Of a stretch of DNA of 64,000 nucleotides, positions 55,039-61,304 are shown one piece after another (positions within the stretch are counted from its first letter, which is position 1; every line of letters starts with the position of its first letter). The DNA lies in the NCBI GenBank assembly GCA_946411505.1, contig CAMKEG010000001.1:372001-436000 (forward strand). The letters run 5' to 3'. The position numbers were made by a program, and so were the translations under genes. Source of the DNA: an uncultured Treponema sp. (GTDB lineage: Bacteria > Spirochaetota > Spirochaetia > Treponematales > Treponemataceae). The notes beneath the pieces were generated by a model that ran no database searches, had not been told where the DNA came from, and saw nothing but the letters and a program-made list of their open reading frames with translations.

Positions 55039-55737
55039 ATGAGCAAAAACAACAACATCTACGAAATTTCATACTCGCTTAGGCAGGAACGGCGGCGCTT
55101 CATAAGGCGGGCCGCGCTTTTTGTCGCGGCTTTTTTCATAACAATGAACTCCATTTTAACGTTCGTCCTTTGCCCGGTCGAGCAAAAGTCGCGCTCAATG
55201 GAACCCAACGTTCCCGGAAATTCCTTTGTTTTTGCCACGCCGCTCGGAGGAAAAATCAAGCGCGGCGAAATAGTCATCGTGGCGCCCAGGGCCAAAAAGC
55301 TTTCCTTCAAGCAAAAGGCCGCCGATTTCTTGGCGGGAGCGGCCACGTTCCAAAAGGCTCATCCTTGGACAAACGAAAATTCGATGATGCGCCGCGCGGT
55401 GGCCCTTCCAGGCGACACGATTTACATGAAGGACTTCATTCTTTATGTAAAGCCGCAGGGCCAAAAGCATTTTTTCACGGAATTTGAGCTGAACCAAATT
55501 CCATACAGCGTAGACATAACGGTTCCGCCGACAGGCTGGAGCCCGGAAATCGGCGTGAGAGGCTCCTTTGACAAAATCACGCTTGGCGAAAACGAATACT
55601 ATGTTTTGGGCGACAACCGCCTTTCTTGCGTGGACTCAAGAATTTTTGGAAAGGTTAAGGAGTCTTCGATTCAAAAAAGGGCGCTGATGATTTTCTTTCC
55701 GTTCAAGCGCGCTAAAATTTTCGTCTCAAAAAAGTGA
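55039..55737 (+). CDS. lepB: Signal peptidase I family protein with atypical general-base position
   Basis: A membrane protease that removes signal peptides. One N-terminal membrane helix (AALFVAAFFITMNSILTFVL) is followed by box B with the nucleophile Ser (SRSMEPNVPGNSF), box D (MMRRAVALPGDTIYMKD) and box E (GDNRLSCVDSRIFG). In box D the Lys that normally acts as general base (KR.xGLPGD) appears as Arg here. Activity may therefore be altered, or this copy may be specialised. Length 232. It overlaps hemW, whose GTG shares the TGA stop. Confidence 0.85.
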   Translation: MSKNNNIYEISYSLRQERRRFIRRAALFVAAFFITMNSILTFVLCPVEQKSRSMEPNVPGNSFVFATPLGGKIKRGEIVIVAPRAKKLSFKQKAADFLAGAATFQKAHPWTNENSMMRRAVALPGDTIYMKDFILYVKPQGQKHFFTEFELNQIPYSVDITVPPTGWSPEIGVRGSFDKITLGENEYYVLGDNRLSCVDSRIFGKVKESSIQKRALMIFFPFKRAKIFVSKK

Positions 55738-57098
55738 GGCCGCCCCTTTACGTCCACATTCCCTACTGCCTCCAAAAATGCGGCTACTGCGATTTTTTTT
55801 CCGCGTCCGCGCCTTGCGTTCCGCCGGAATACGTCAGGGCCGTCGCCCGGCAGCTTGAACATTTGGCTCGCGCGTTTTGCGTGGAGGGATGGAAGAGCGT
55901 CTACATCGGAGGCGGAAGCCCCAGCCTTTTGGGCGCGGAGGACTTGGAATTTTTATGCGCTTCCATAAAGGCCGCCGCCCCCTTGGCCGCAAATTGCGAA
56001 TGGACAATCGAGATGAATCCAGAGACAGTTTCGCGCCCGCTTTTGGAAAAGGCGGCCTCATGCGGAATAAACAGGCTAAGCGTCGGAATCCAATGCAAGA
56101 ACGACAAAGTGTTGCGCGCGATTGGACGCAGGGCGAGCGAGCGCAACATCGAGAAAGCGGCGGAGCTGATAAAAAACTTTTGGCCGCATGAATGGTCGGC
56201 GGACATGATAGCGGGCCTTCCCTTCCAGACAAAAAAGGACATCGAACGCGACATAGATTTTATCGAGCGGAACGGAGCCAAGCACGTCTCGCTCTACTCG
56301 CTCACGCTGGAAGATGGAACGCCGCTAAAAGGCGCGATTGACGCGGGAAAGATTCCATACGACGAAGAGGCCGCGGAGGAACTGTGGCTTTACGGCCGAG
56401 ACCTTTTGGAGGGCAAAGGCTTTGCCCAATACGAGGTCAGCAACTTTGCCCGCCCTGGCTTTGAAAGCCTTCACAACGGGGCCTACTGGGCGCAAGAAAG
56501 CTATCTTGGCGCCGGAGCCGGAGCGGCCGGAACGATTTACGGAAAGCCCACGGGCTGGCGCTACACCAACGTTTTGGACGCGGCGGAGTATATGGCGTTT
56601 TGGAACGGGGAACGGACGCAAAACCAAGAGGCGCGCGGCCAGGATTGTTCGCAAGGCCAAAACTGCGGCGGACAACCAAAAGGCTTCACTGACCTTAACG
56701 CTGGCGGCGCGAAACAAGAGGCGTCACAAGACCAAAACGTCCGCGCCGCGCTCGCCTTTCCCTGCCAGCTGGAAGCGCTTGACATGGCCACGCAAGAGTT
56801 TGAATATATCATGACCAATTTGCGTACCCGGCGCGGCGCGAGCGCCGCCGAATACCAAGAGCGTTACGGAGGCGACCTTGCCGCGCGGCTGGGCTGCAAA
56901 GAGGCGGCGCGCGTCCAAAAGGCGGGCGGCGGAGCCTGCCAGAACGGCCAAGACGCAAGCCGCCAACAAAAAGGCTTCACTGGCCAAAAGGCCGGGGCGG
57001 CCGCATGGCTAACAAAAACCGAGCGCTCAGGCGACACCTTTTACTCAATGACGCGTGAAGGCCTATTGTTTTTAAACCGATTTTTGGAGGAATTATGA
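55734..57098 (+). CDS. hemW: Radical SAM haem chaperone HemW-like protein
   Basis: Related to HemN but lacking its longer N-terminus. Seen: the radical SAM cluster motif CLQKCGYCDF (CX3CX2C, from about residue 12), YIGGGSPSLL, EMNPETV, RLSVGIQ and SLYSLTLEDGTPL. HemW delivers haem rather than oxidising coproporphyrinogen. At 454 residues it is longer than the usual 370-400 because of two Gln/Gly/Ala-rich inserts (DNA about 56611-56755 and 56915-57005). Both inserts contain QKGFT/PKGFT phrases and look like repeat expansions. The start is GTG, overlapping the lepB stop. Confidence 0.88.
   Translation: MRPPLYVHIPYCLQKCGYCDFFSASAPCVPPEYVRAVARQLEHLARAFCVEGWKSVYIGGGSPSLLGAEDLEFLCASIKAAAPLAANCEWTIEMNPETVSRPLLEKAASCGINRLSVGIQCKNDKVLRAIGRRASERNIEKAAELIKNFWPHEWSADMIAGLPFQTKKDIERDIDFIERNGAKHVSLYSLTLEDGTPLKGAIDAGKIPYDEEAAEELWLYGRDLLEGKGFAQYEVSNFARPGFESLHNGAYWAQESYLGAGAGAAGTIYGKPTGWRYTNVLDAAEYMAFWNGERTQNQEARGQDCSQGQNCGGQPKGFTDLNAGGAKQEASQDQNVRAALAFPCQLEALDMATQEFEYIMTNLRTRRGASAAEYQERYGGDLAARLGCKEAARVQKAGGGACQNGQDASRQQKGFTGQKAGAAAWLTKTERSGDTFYSMTREGLLFLNRFLEEL
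56643..56665. repeat. Dispersed short repeat inside hemW
   Basis: GATTGTTCGCAAGGCCAAAA resembles the plus-strand truB repeat GATCGTTTGCAAGACCACAA (about 16 of 20). In hemW it is read in the sense direction, in truB in the antisense direction, and both keep the reading frame. Confidence 0.5.
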
Positions 57099-57718
57099 AA
57101 CTATTCATCTTTGACATGGGCGGCGTCGTAACCACAAACGCGTCGGAAGTCCGCGGCCGCCCCGCAGCCGCCCTTGGCGTGACGCAGGAAGAAATGGACC
57201 GCGCGACAGGCGGCCTCTTTGACCAGCTTACAGTCGGAAAAATCACGACAAAAGAATTTTGGGCGTCTGTCGGCGAGCGCCTGGGAAAGAAAATCGACAC
57301 GGATTATTTTCACTTGTTCTTCCACCCTGTCTTGAACGAGGAGACAAAAAAAATAATTTTGGGCTTGCGAAAAAAAGGCTTTCGCGTCGTTTGCGGAACA
57401 AACACAATCGAGAGCCACTACTTAAACCACATGACGCGCGGTGACTACGCATTCTTTGACCAAACATACGCGTCGCAGCTTATGGGCGCAAAAAAGCCCG
57501 ACCCGCTTTTTTGGAAGCTGATTTTGGACGCAGAAAAATGCGAACCAAACGACGCCTTCTTTACCGACGACCTAGAGGCCAACGTCCAAGCCGCCGCCGC
57601 GCTGGGCATCCACGCAGTTCAATTTACCGACGCAAAAAAATTGCGCGCAGATGTACGGGAGTTTTTGAGGGAATATAAAAAAAAACATCTATTGACAATA
57701 TTGGGAATTGATATATAA
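57095..57718 (+). CDS. HAD-superfamily hydrolase
   Basis: A phosphatase-like fold. It starts MKLFIFDMGGVVTTNASEVR (motif I, first Asp), has GTNTIESHYL (motif II region), AKKPDPLFWKLIL (motif III Lys) and AFFTDDLEANVQAAAALGI (motif IV Asp pair). Length 207 fits a small acyl-phosphate or sugar-phosphate phosphatase; the substrate is unknown. Its last 12 or so codons run through the promoter of the toxin-antitoxin pair, so its C-terminus was probably remodelled. Bases 57590-57670 are repeated at 58631-58711 (72 of 81 identical). There the paralogous copy ends earlier, at FLRK. Confidence 0.85.
   Translation: MKLFIFDMGGVVTTNASEVRGRPAAALGVTQEEMDRATGGLFDQLTVGKITTKEFWASVGERLGKKIDTDYFHLFFHPVLNEETKKIILGLRKKGFRVVCGTNTIESHYLNHMTRGDYAFFDQTYASQLMGAKKPDPLFWKLILDAEKCEPNDAFFTDDLEANVQAAAALGIHAVQFTDAKKLRADVREFLREYKKKHLLTILGIDI
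57590..57670 (+). repeat. Left copy of the 81-bp direct repeat (HAD 3' end)
   Basis: Identical at 72 of 81 positions to 58631-58711, offset 1041 bp. It lies within the intact HAD gene. The pair flanks the toxin-antitoxin genes and the lectin-fold remnant, as attachment-site or duplication repeats would. Confidence 0.85.
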
Positions 57719-57719
57719 T
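57692..57719 (+). promoter_or_regulatory. Promoter of the toxin-antitoxin operon
   Basis: TTGACA (57692-57697), 16-nt spacer, TATAAT (57714-57719). It lies inside the 3' end of the HAD coding sequence. Predicted start near 57726. Confidence 0.8.
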
Positions 57720-57725
57720 AGATTT

Positions 57726-57739
57726 GTGGGATTTCCCAC
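57726..57739. promoter_or_regulatory. Probable operator of the toxin-antitoxin operon
   Basis: GTGGGATTTCCCAC, a perfect 6-2-6 palindrome at the predicted transcription start, directly before the AAAGGAGG ribosome binding site. It is a natural site for autorepression by the antitoxin or the complex. Confidence 0.6.
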
Positions 57740-57757
57740 TTTTTCAAAGGAGGGCTT

Positions 57758-58015
57758 ATGCCGGCAACCGTTATAAAATCTTACGACGCGAAACTCGACA
57801 TAAAAAAAAGAATCACATTGCGGAACGTTCGCTACGAATATTATCATGTGGAAGAGTTTGGCGACGGAAGAATCGTTCTTGAGCCGCGCGAACTTACAAA
57901 GCCCTTCCAAGTTTCGGCCAACACGCTAAAAGTTATGGACTCAAGCATAAAAAACCTCAAAAAAGGCCGCGCTTCAACGCCCATTGACCTTTCAGCCTAT
58001 GAGGACATTGAATAG
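57758..58015 (+). CDS. Antitoxin-like protein (AbrB-like fold suspected)
   Basis: 85 residues: KLDIKKRITLRNVRYEYYHV followed by FGDGRIVLEPRELTKPFQVS resembles the swapped-hairpin (AbrB/MazE) DNA-binding pattern. A helical tail (ANTLKVMDSSIKNLKKGR) could bind the toxin. A strong AAAGGAGG ribosome binding site precedes the ATG. Its stop overlaps the next start. It pairs with the downstream gene as a type II module under one promoter with a palindromic operator. Confidence 0.7.
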   Translation: MPATVIKSYDAKLDIKKRITLRNVRYEYYHVEEFGDGRIVLEPRELTKPFQVSANTLKVMDSSIKNLKKGRASTPIDLSAYEDIE

Positions 58016-58392
58016 TGTTCAAGATTAGAATGGGCGTTCCAGAAATGAAAGAATTTTGGGACGAGTTGGAAAAGAAAATCAAAGACAACACCGCAAAAAA
58101 GAACGAGAAAATCTTGTTCAAAAAATTGGTGGCTTGCCTAAAAAAAATCGCTACAGACCCAAGATATCCAGCGCTTTGCAGTCACGAAATCGAAGCTTTG
58201 ACAAAACGCTACGGCCAAAAAGTCTGGGAATCCTATTTTGAAAACAACAAGCCCGCCGCCGGCAGGCTCTTTTGGGTTTACGGCCCCAACAAATCCGACA
58301 TAACAATCATCGGCCTTGAGCCCCACCCCAACGACAAAAAAGACGCGTATCAAAAAATCACGCTTTCGGCAAAAAGCGGGAGAGAGGAATAA
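58015..58392 (+). CDS. Toxin-like protein (RelE/ParE-type suspected)
   Basis: 125 residues, basic and helical at the N-terminus, with a beta-rich C-terminal half: ALCSHEIEALTKRYGQKVW, AAGRLFWVYGPNKSDITIIG and LEPHPNDKKDAYQKITLS. The layout (helices, then strands ending in GLEPHPND) recalls the RelE/ParE toxin fold and small plasmid-type addiction toxins. The pairing with the antitoxin gene, with overlapping ends, is the main evidence. The target (ribosome, gyrase or other) cannot be told. Confidence 0.65.
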   Translation: MFKIRMGVPEMKEFWDELEKKIKDNTAKKNEKILFKKLVACLKKIATDPRYPALCSHEIEALTKRYGQKVWESYFENNKPAAGRLFWVYGPNKSDITIIGLEPHPNDKKDAYQKITLSAKSGREE

Positions 58393-58394
58393 GA

Positions 58395-58431
58395 CAAAAA
58401 GGCGGCCCTTCCCGCTTTGGGAAAGACCGCC
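58395..58431 (-). terminator. Terminator, best oriented for the minus-strand remnant
   Basis: GGCGG-cccTTCCC-gcttt-GGGAA-aga-CCGCC (58401-58431). On the minus strand it is followed by TTTTT, so it terminates the lectin-fold remnant gene. It could also stop the toxin transcript less efficiently. Confidence 0.75.
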
Positions 58432-58473
58432 ATCTTAGGTCAATCAAGCAGCGTTCGCTAGAACGCGGCGAAA

Positions 58474-58519
58474 CCGCTCGCAATAACGCTTACGGTCTTG
58501 CAAGCAACAATACGAGCGG
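58474..58519 (-). other. Nested hairpin at the remnant stop codon
   Basis: CCGCTCG (58474-58480) pairs with CGAGCGG (58513-58519). Inside, the minus strand has GCTTGC-aagacc-GTAAGC. The structure abuts the stop codon of the lectin-fold remnant, the position of the stem-loop that assists retrohoming in diversity-generating retroelements. Related CGAGCGGTTTCGC sequence also occurs in repeat copy C. Confidence 0.55.
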
Positions 58520-58643
58520 CTAGTTGCTTGGCGCGTTGCGAACCACGCGGAAGCCAAGGTCGCCGCGGCGGTCGCTCGGCGAGATGCAGTTCCGGAAAGC
58601 AACCGAACAGAAGTTAGCGATATAGTTCCAGCCGCCGCCGCGC
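58519..58643 (-). pseudogene. C-terminal remnant of an FGE-sulfatase/C-type-lectin-fold gene (putative DGR variable region)
   Basis: Read on the minus strand, about 41 codons up to a TAG at 58519-58521 encode RGGGWNYIANFCSVAFRNCI, then SPSDRRGDLGFRVVRNAPSN. This is the characteristic end of formylglycine-generating-enzyme-like lectin-fold proteins (RGGSWN...GFRVVR). The positions where treponemal diversity-generating retroelement targets carry Asn blocks hold mixed residues, all encoded by NNY codons. The 5' part of the gene is absent: at 58632-58643 the sequence changes into a HAD fragment through the shared tract GCCGCCGCCGCG. No start, promoter or reverse transcriptase is present. Confidence 0.75.
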
Positions 58644-58717
58644 TGGGCATCCACGCAGTTCAGTTCATAGACGCAAAAAAATTGCAGGCGGATGTAAGGG
58701 CGTTTTTGAGGAAATAG
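58631..58717 (+). pseudogene. C-terminal fragment of a HAD hydrolase paralogue
   Basis: Encodes AAALGIHAVQFIDAKKLQAD followed by VRAFLRK and a stop, in frame, matching the end of the HAD protein at 57095 but diverged (9 of 81 bases, several non-synonymous). No upstream HAD sequence is present. It shows where the HAD gene may originally have ended. Confidence 0.8.
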
Positions 58718-58727
58718 ACGTTACTTT

Positions 58728-59132
58728 TTAGTATTGCGGGTTTAGGTAAACGACCGATTCTGTGGTAGCATAAATTCCATATTTTGAAATCCACCCCATT
58801 ATGACTTCATCGATTACATACCTCCCAGAAGTCGTTCCGTTCAGTCGCTCGGCCGCACTAAATGTGTAAACAAAATTTTCCACGAGCTCTGCATCAGAGA
58901 ACGGAAGGATGTAGCACGTAGTCGTGTAGTCCCATACGGAGACCGCAAGGCAGAAGAAGCCTTTGGCGTAGTTTGGATTTTCATCCGGACTGTAAACCTG
59001 CACTATATACTTGTCAGTGCACGCTATTGTCTTGTTGTCCGAAGCGTGTGCAGATATTGGCCAAATAGTCGCTACAACAAAAAGTGCAAAAGCACAACAA
59101 ATATAAATGACACATTTCTTTGTATTGTTCAT
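58728..59132 (-). CDS. Small secreted protein, AT-rich, unknown
   Basis: 134 residues with an N-terminal hydrophobic signal (YICCAFALFVVATIWPISAH) and a short mature domain holding two or three Cys, many Tyr and Thr (DYTTTCYILPFSDAELVENF). I recognise no family. Codon use (ATA, AAT, ACA) is visibly more AT-rich than in neighbours, suggesting acquisition. It has a good AAGGGGG ribosome binding site and a consensus promoter, so it is likely expressed. Confidence 0.6.
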   Translation of the reverse strand: MNNTKKCVIYICCAFALFVVATIWPISAHASDNKTIACTDKYIVQVYSPDENPNYAKGFFCLAVSVWDYTTTCYILPFSDAELVENFVYTFSAAERLNGTTSGRYVIDEVIMGWISKYGIYATTESVVYLNPQY

Positions 59133-59162
59133 ACAATTCCCCCTTTCGGAAAAACATGGCTT

Positions 59163-59191
59163 ATTATACCACTAAAAAACCAAATATACAA
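59163..59191 (-). promoter_or_regulatory. Promoter of the small secreted protein gene
   Basis: Minus strand TTGTAT (59191-59186), 17-nt spacer, TATAAT (59168-59163). Predicted start near 59156, leader about 24 nt with AAGGGGG. The rest of the gap to 59269 is AT-rich with no other feature seen. Confidence 0.75.
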
Positions 59192-59269
59192 CCTATTTTT
59201 TTCATAAATATGGCTTATCAAGATATTTTGATTATTGCAAATTGCCATTAAAATTTAATTTATAAAATT

Positions 59270-59599
59270 ATGAAAGGCTCGGAAATACAAACGCGGCTAG
59301 CGCAAAACCTCAAAAGAATACGAAAGGCTCAAAAGCTCACTCAATTTGAACTGGCGGAAAAGGCTAAAGTTTCTGACGAAACAATCAAAAACATTGAGCT
59401 TTGCAAAACCTGGACAAGCGAAAAAACGCTTGCGCAACTTACTGACGCGCTAAAAATTGACATTCACGCTTTGTTTCTTCCCGTTCCTTCAACATTTGAC
59501 AAAAAAGTTTCCGACGACAAAAAACAGATAAAAGCCAACATCGTGGAAAATCTTCGCCGCTTTGTTGAAACCAGCCTAAAAGAAATTGAAGCGGAATAA
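59270..59599 (+). CDS. XRE-family transcriptional regulator
   Basis: 109 residues. The N-terminal helix-turn-helix (LAQNLKRIRKAQKLTQFELA, then KAKVSDETIKNIELCKTWTS) is a Cro/C1-type domain. The C-terminal 40 residues form a charged helix for dimerisation (KADDK.. to KEIEAE). No ribosome binding site is visible; TATAAA lies 3 nt before the ATG, so a leaderless message is possible but uncertain. It may regulate neighbouring accessory genes. It lies at the right edge of the AT-rich island. Confidence 0.85.
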   Translation: MKGSEIQTRLAQNLKRIRKAQKLTQFELAEKAKVSDETIKNIELCKTWTSEKTLAQLTDALKIDIHALFLPVPSTFDKKVSDDKKQIKANIVENLRRFVETSLKEIEAE

Positions 59600-59668
59600 A
59601 ATTCGCCGCCCTAGTCACTTCTAGACTTCCACAAAGCAATTTCCCCACTAGAATTTTTCCCCGGCCTA

Positions 59669-59677
59669 TGCTACAAT
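59669..59677 (+). promoter_or_regulatory. Extended -10 promoter of xseA, predicted leaderless
   Basis: TGCTACAAT: a TG extension plus TACAAT (59672-59677), then 6 nt to the ATG at 59684. No clear -35 box. Confidence 0.6.
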
Positions 59678-59683
59678 TCAGCC

Positions 59684-60922
59684 ATGCCTCAAACCTTCTA
59701 CCAAAGCGACACAGTTTTTACGGTAACTCAGCTTACAAACCTAATCAAGGACATGGTGGAAGGCTCGTTCCCCGAAATTGTTCTTGAGGGCGAAGTTTCA
59801 AACTACAGGCCCAGCTCAAGCGGCCACGTTTATTTTGTCATAAAGGACGCGGGAGCGCAAATCGCGGCTGTCATGTGGAAGGGAACGGCGGCGCGCTTGT
59901 CTTTCGCTCCCCGCGACGGAAACCTTGTTCGCGTAAAAGGAAAGCTCACCGTCTACCCCCAGCGCGGAAACTATCAAATCGTAATAAGCTCAATGGAATT
60001 GGCCGGAAGCGGAAACATCCTTTTGATGCTTGAGGAACGGAAGAAAAAACTCAACGCCGAAGGCCTCTTTGACGAAGCGCGAAAAAAGCCCCTTCCCGCC
60101 TTTCCTGACACAATCGGAGTTGTCACAAGCCCCACAGGCGCGGCCTTGCGCGACATCCTTCAAATCACCCGCAGGCGAAGCAAGTACGTCAACGTCATTT
60201 TGTTCCCGGCCATCGTGCAGGGCGACACTGCCGCCGCGAGCATAGCGCGGCAAATACAAACCGCCAACGACTTCAACATGTGCGACGTTTTGATTGTAGG
60301 CCGCGGCGGCGGATCCTTGGAAGACCTGCTTCCTTTTAGCGAAGAGATTGTCGTCCGCGCGGTGGCCGGCTCAAAGATTCCTGTAATAAGCGCGGTGGGC
60401 CACGAGATTGACTGGGCCATTTGCGACTTTGCCGCAGACAGGCGCGCTCCAACGCCCAGCGCCGCGGCCGAGCTTGCAGTTCCTGTATTGGACGACGTTC
60501 TGTATTATTTTGAGCAAAAGGAAGCGGAGTTTGAGACCGAAATAAAAAACCGTCTGCAAAAATTGCGCCTTATGGTTCAGGAATTTTCGCCGGAGAATTT
60601 GGAGCTTAAATTCCGTTCCATCGAGCAGCCCTTGCTGCAGCGCTTTGACTACGCCAAGGACGACTTGACAAGCAGCATGGAAGACAGAATCAAGGACGCG
60701 CGCCAAAAGCTTGAAAAGCAAATTTTGGTTTTGGAAAACGCCAACCCTTCGGCGCTCTTGCAGCGCGGATATTCGATGGTTCGCGACGCGGCCACAGGAA
60801 AAATCATCCGCTCGGCAGACGAGGTCGCTCAAGGCTCAAAAATAGAAATAGTTCCCGCCAAGGGAAAAATCATAGCCACGGTGGAGGAAGCCAGCGGCGA
60901 CGCAAACGGTGGACAACCATAA
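59684..60922 (+). CDS. xseA: Exodeoxyribonuclease VII large subunit
   Basis: Degrades single-stranded DNA in both directions together with XseB. Seen: the N-terminal OB fold (EGEVSNYRPSSSGHVYFVIK; DAGAQIAAVMWKG), the catalytic core with GVVTSPTGAALRDIL, GRGGGSLEDLLPF and SAVGHEIDWAICDFAADRRA (the metal-ligand region), and a C-terminal coiled coil. Length 412 is normal. It is followed by xseB after an 80-nt spacer. Confidence 0.97.
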   Translation: MPQTFYQSDTVFTVTQLTNLIKDMVEGSFPEIVLEGEVSNYRPSSSGHVYFVIKDAGAQIAAVMWKGTAARLSFAPRDGNLVRVKGKLTVYPQRGNYQIVISSMELAGSGNILLMLEERKKKLNAEGLFDEARKKPLPAFPDTIGVVTSPTGAALRDILQITRRRSKYVNVILFPAIVQGDTAAASIARQIQTANDFNMCDVLIVGRGGGSLEDLLPFSEEIVVRAVAGSKIPVISAVGHEIDWAICDFAADRRAPTPSAAAELAVPVLDDVLYYFEQKEAEFETEIKNRLQKLRLMVQEFSPENLELKFRSIEQPLLQRFDYAKDDLTSSMEDRIKDARQKLEKQILVLENANPSALLQRGYSMVRDAATGKIIRSADEVAQGSKIEIVPAKGKIIATVEEASGDANGGQP

Positions 60923-61001
60923 TGGAAAGACGCCGCATAAGCCGCAACATTCGCGCTCGCAAAACTCGCGCGAACAGCGGCAATGAATGGAGGTTTTATA
61001 A

Positions 61002-61280
61002 ATGAAAAACTTTGAAGAAAACTTGGACAGGCTTGAGGAAATCAGCCGCTCGATAAAGGATCCCAACGTAAAGCTTGAGGACGCGCTCAGCGCCTTTGAA
61101 GAGGGAATCAAGCTTGCCAAGGGAATGGAAAAAGAAATCGACAAAATCGAAGGAAAAATCCAAGTCTTGATGAACCAGCCTGTGGCCAGCGCGGGCGACA
61201 GCCCCGAATTGGACTTGTTCAGCGGAGCGGACGAATCAAGCGGCTCGGCCGGAGCGCCAACATCGGGCCTAAGGCAGTAA
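61002..61280 (+). CDS. xseB: Exodeoxyribonuclease VII small subunit
   Basis: Forms a helical partner of XseA. Seen: NFEENLDRLEEISRSIKDPN and LEDALSAFEEGIKLAKGMEK, the family core. The last 25 residues are a Ser/Gly/Ala-rich tail that makes the protein (92 residues) a little longer than usual. A GGAGG ribosome binding site is present. It is 24 nt upstream of mutL. Confidence 0.94.
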   Translation: MKNFEENLDRLEEISRSIKDPNVKLEDALSAFEEGIKLAKGMEKEIDKIEGKIQVLMNQPVASAGDSPELDLFSGADESSGSAGAPTSGLRQ

Positions 61281-61304
61281 GCGAAAAAAGCGCGCGGCAT
61301 TTTT

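Noticed and set aside
55734-57098. Coproporphyrinogen oxidase HemN
   Set aside because: The protein lacks the longer HemN N-terminus, starting almost at the cluster motif, which is the HemW form.
57758-58392. A transposon as the carrier of the toxin-antitoxin pair
   Set aside because: No transposase or terminal inverted repeats are visible; the only flanking repeats are the HAD direct repeats.
58444-58650. A 68-residue minus-strand frame at the remnant
   Set aside because: It is in the wrong frame; the lectin-fold sequence is read one frame over and ends at 58519.
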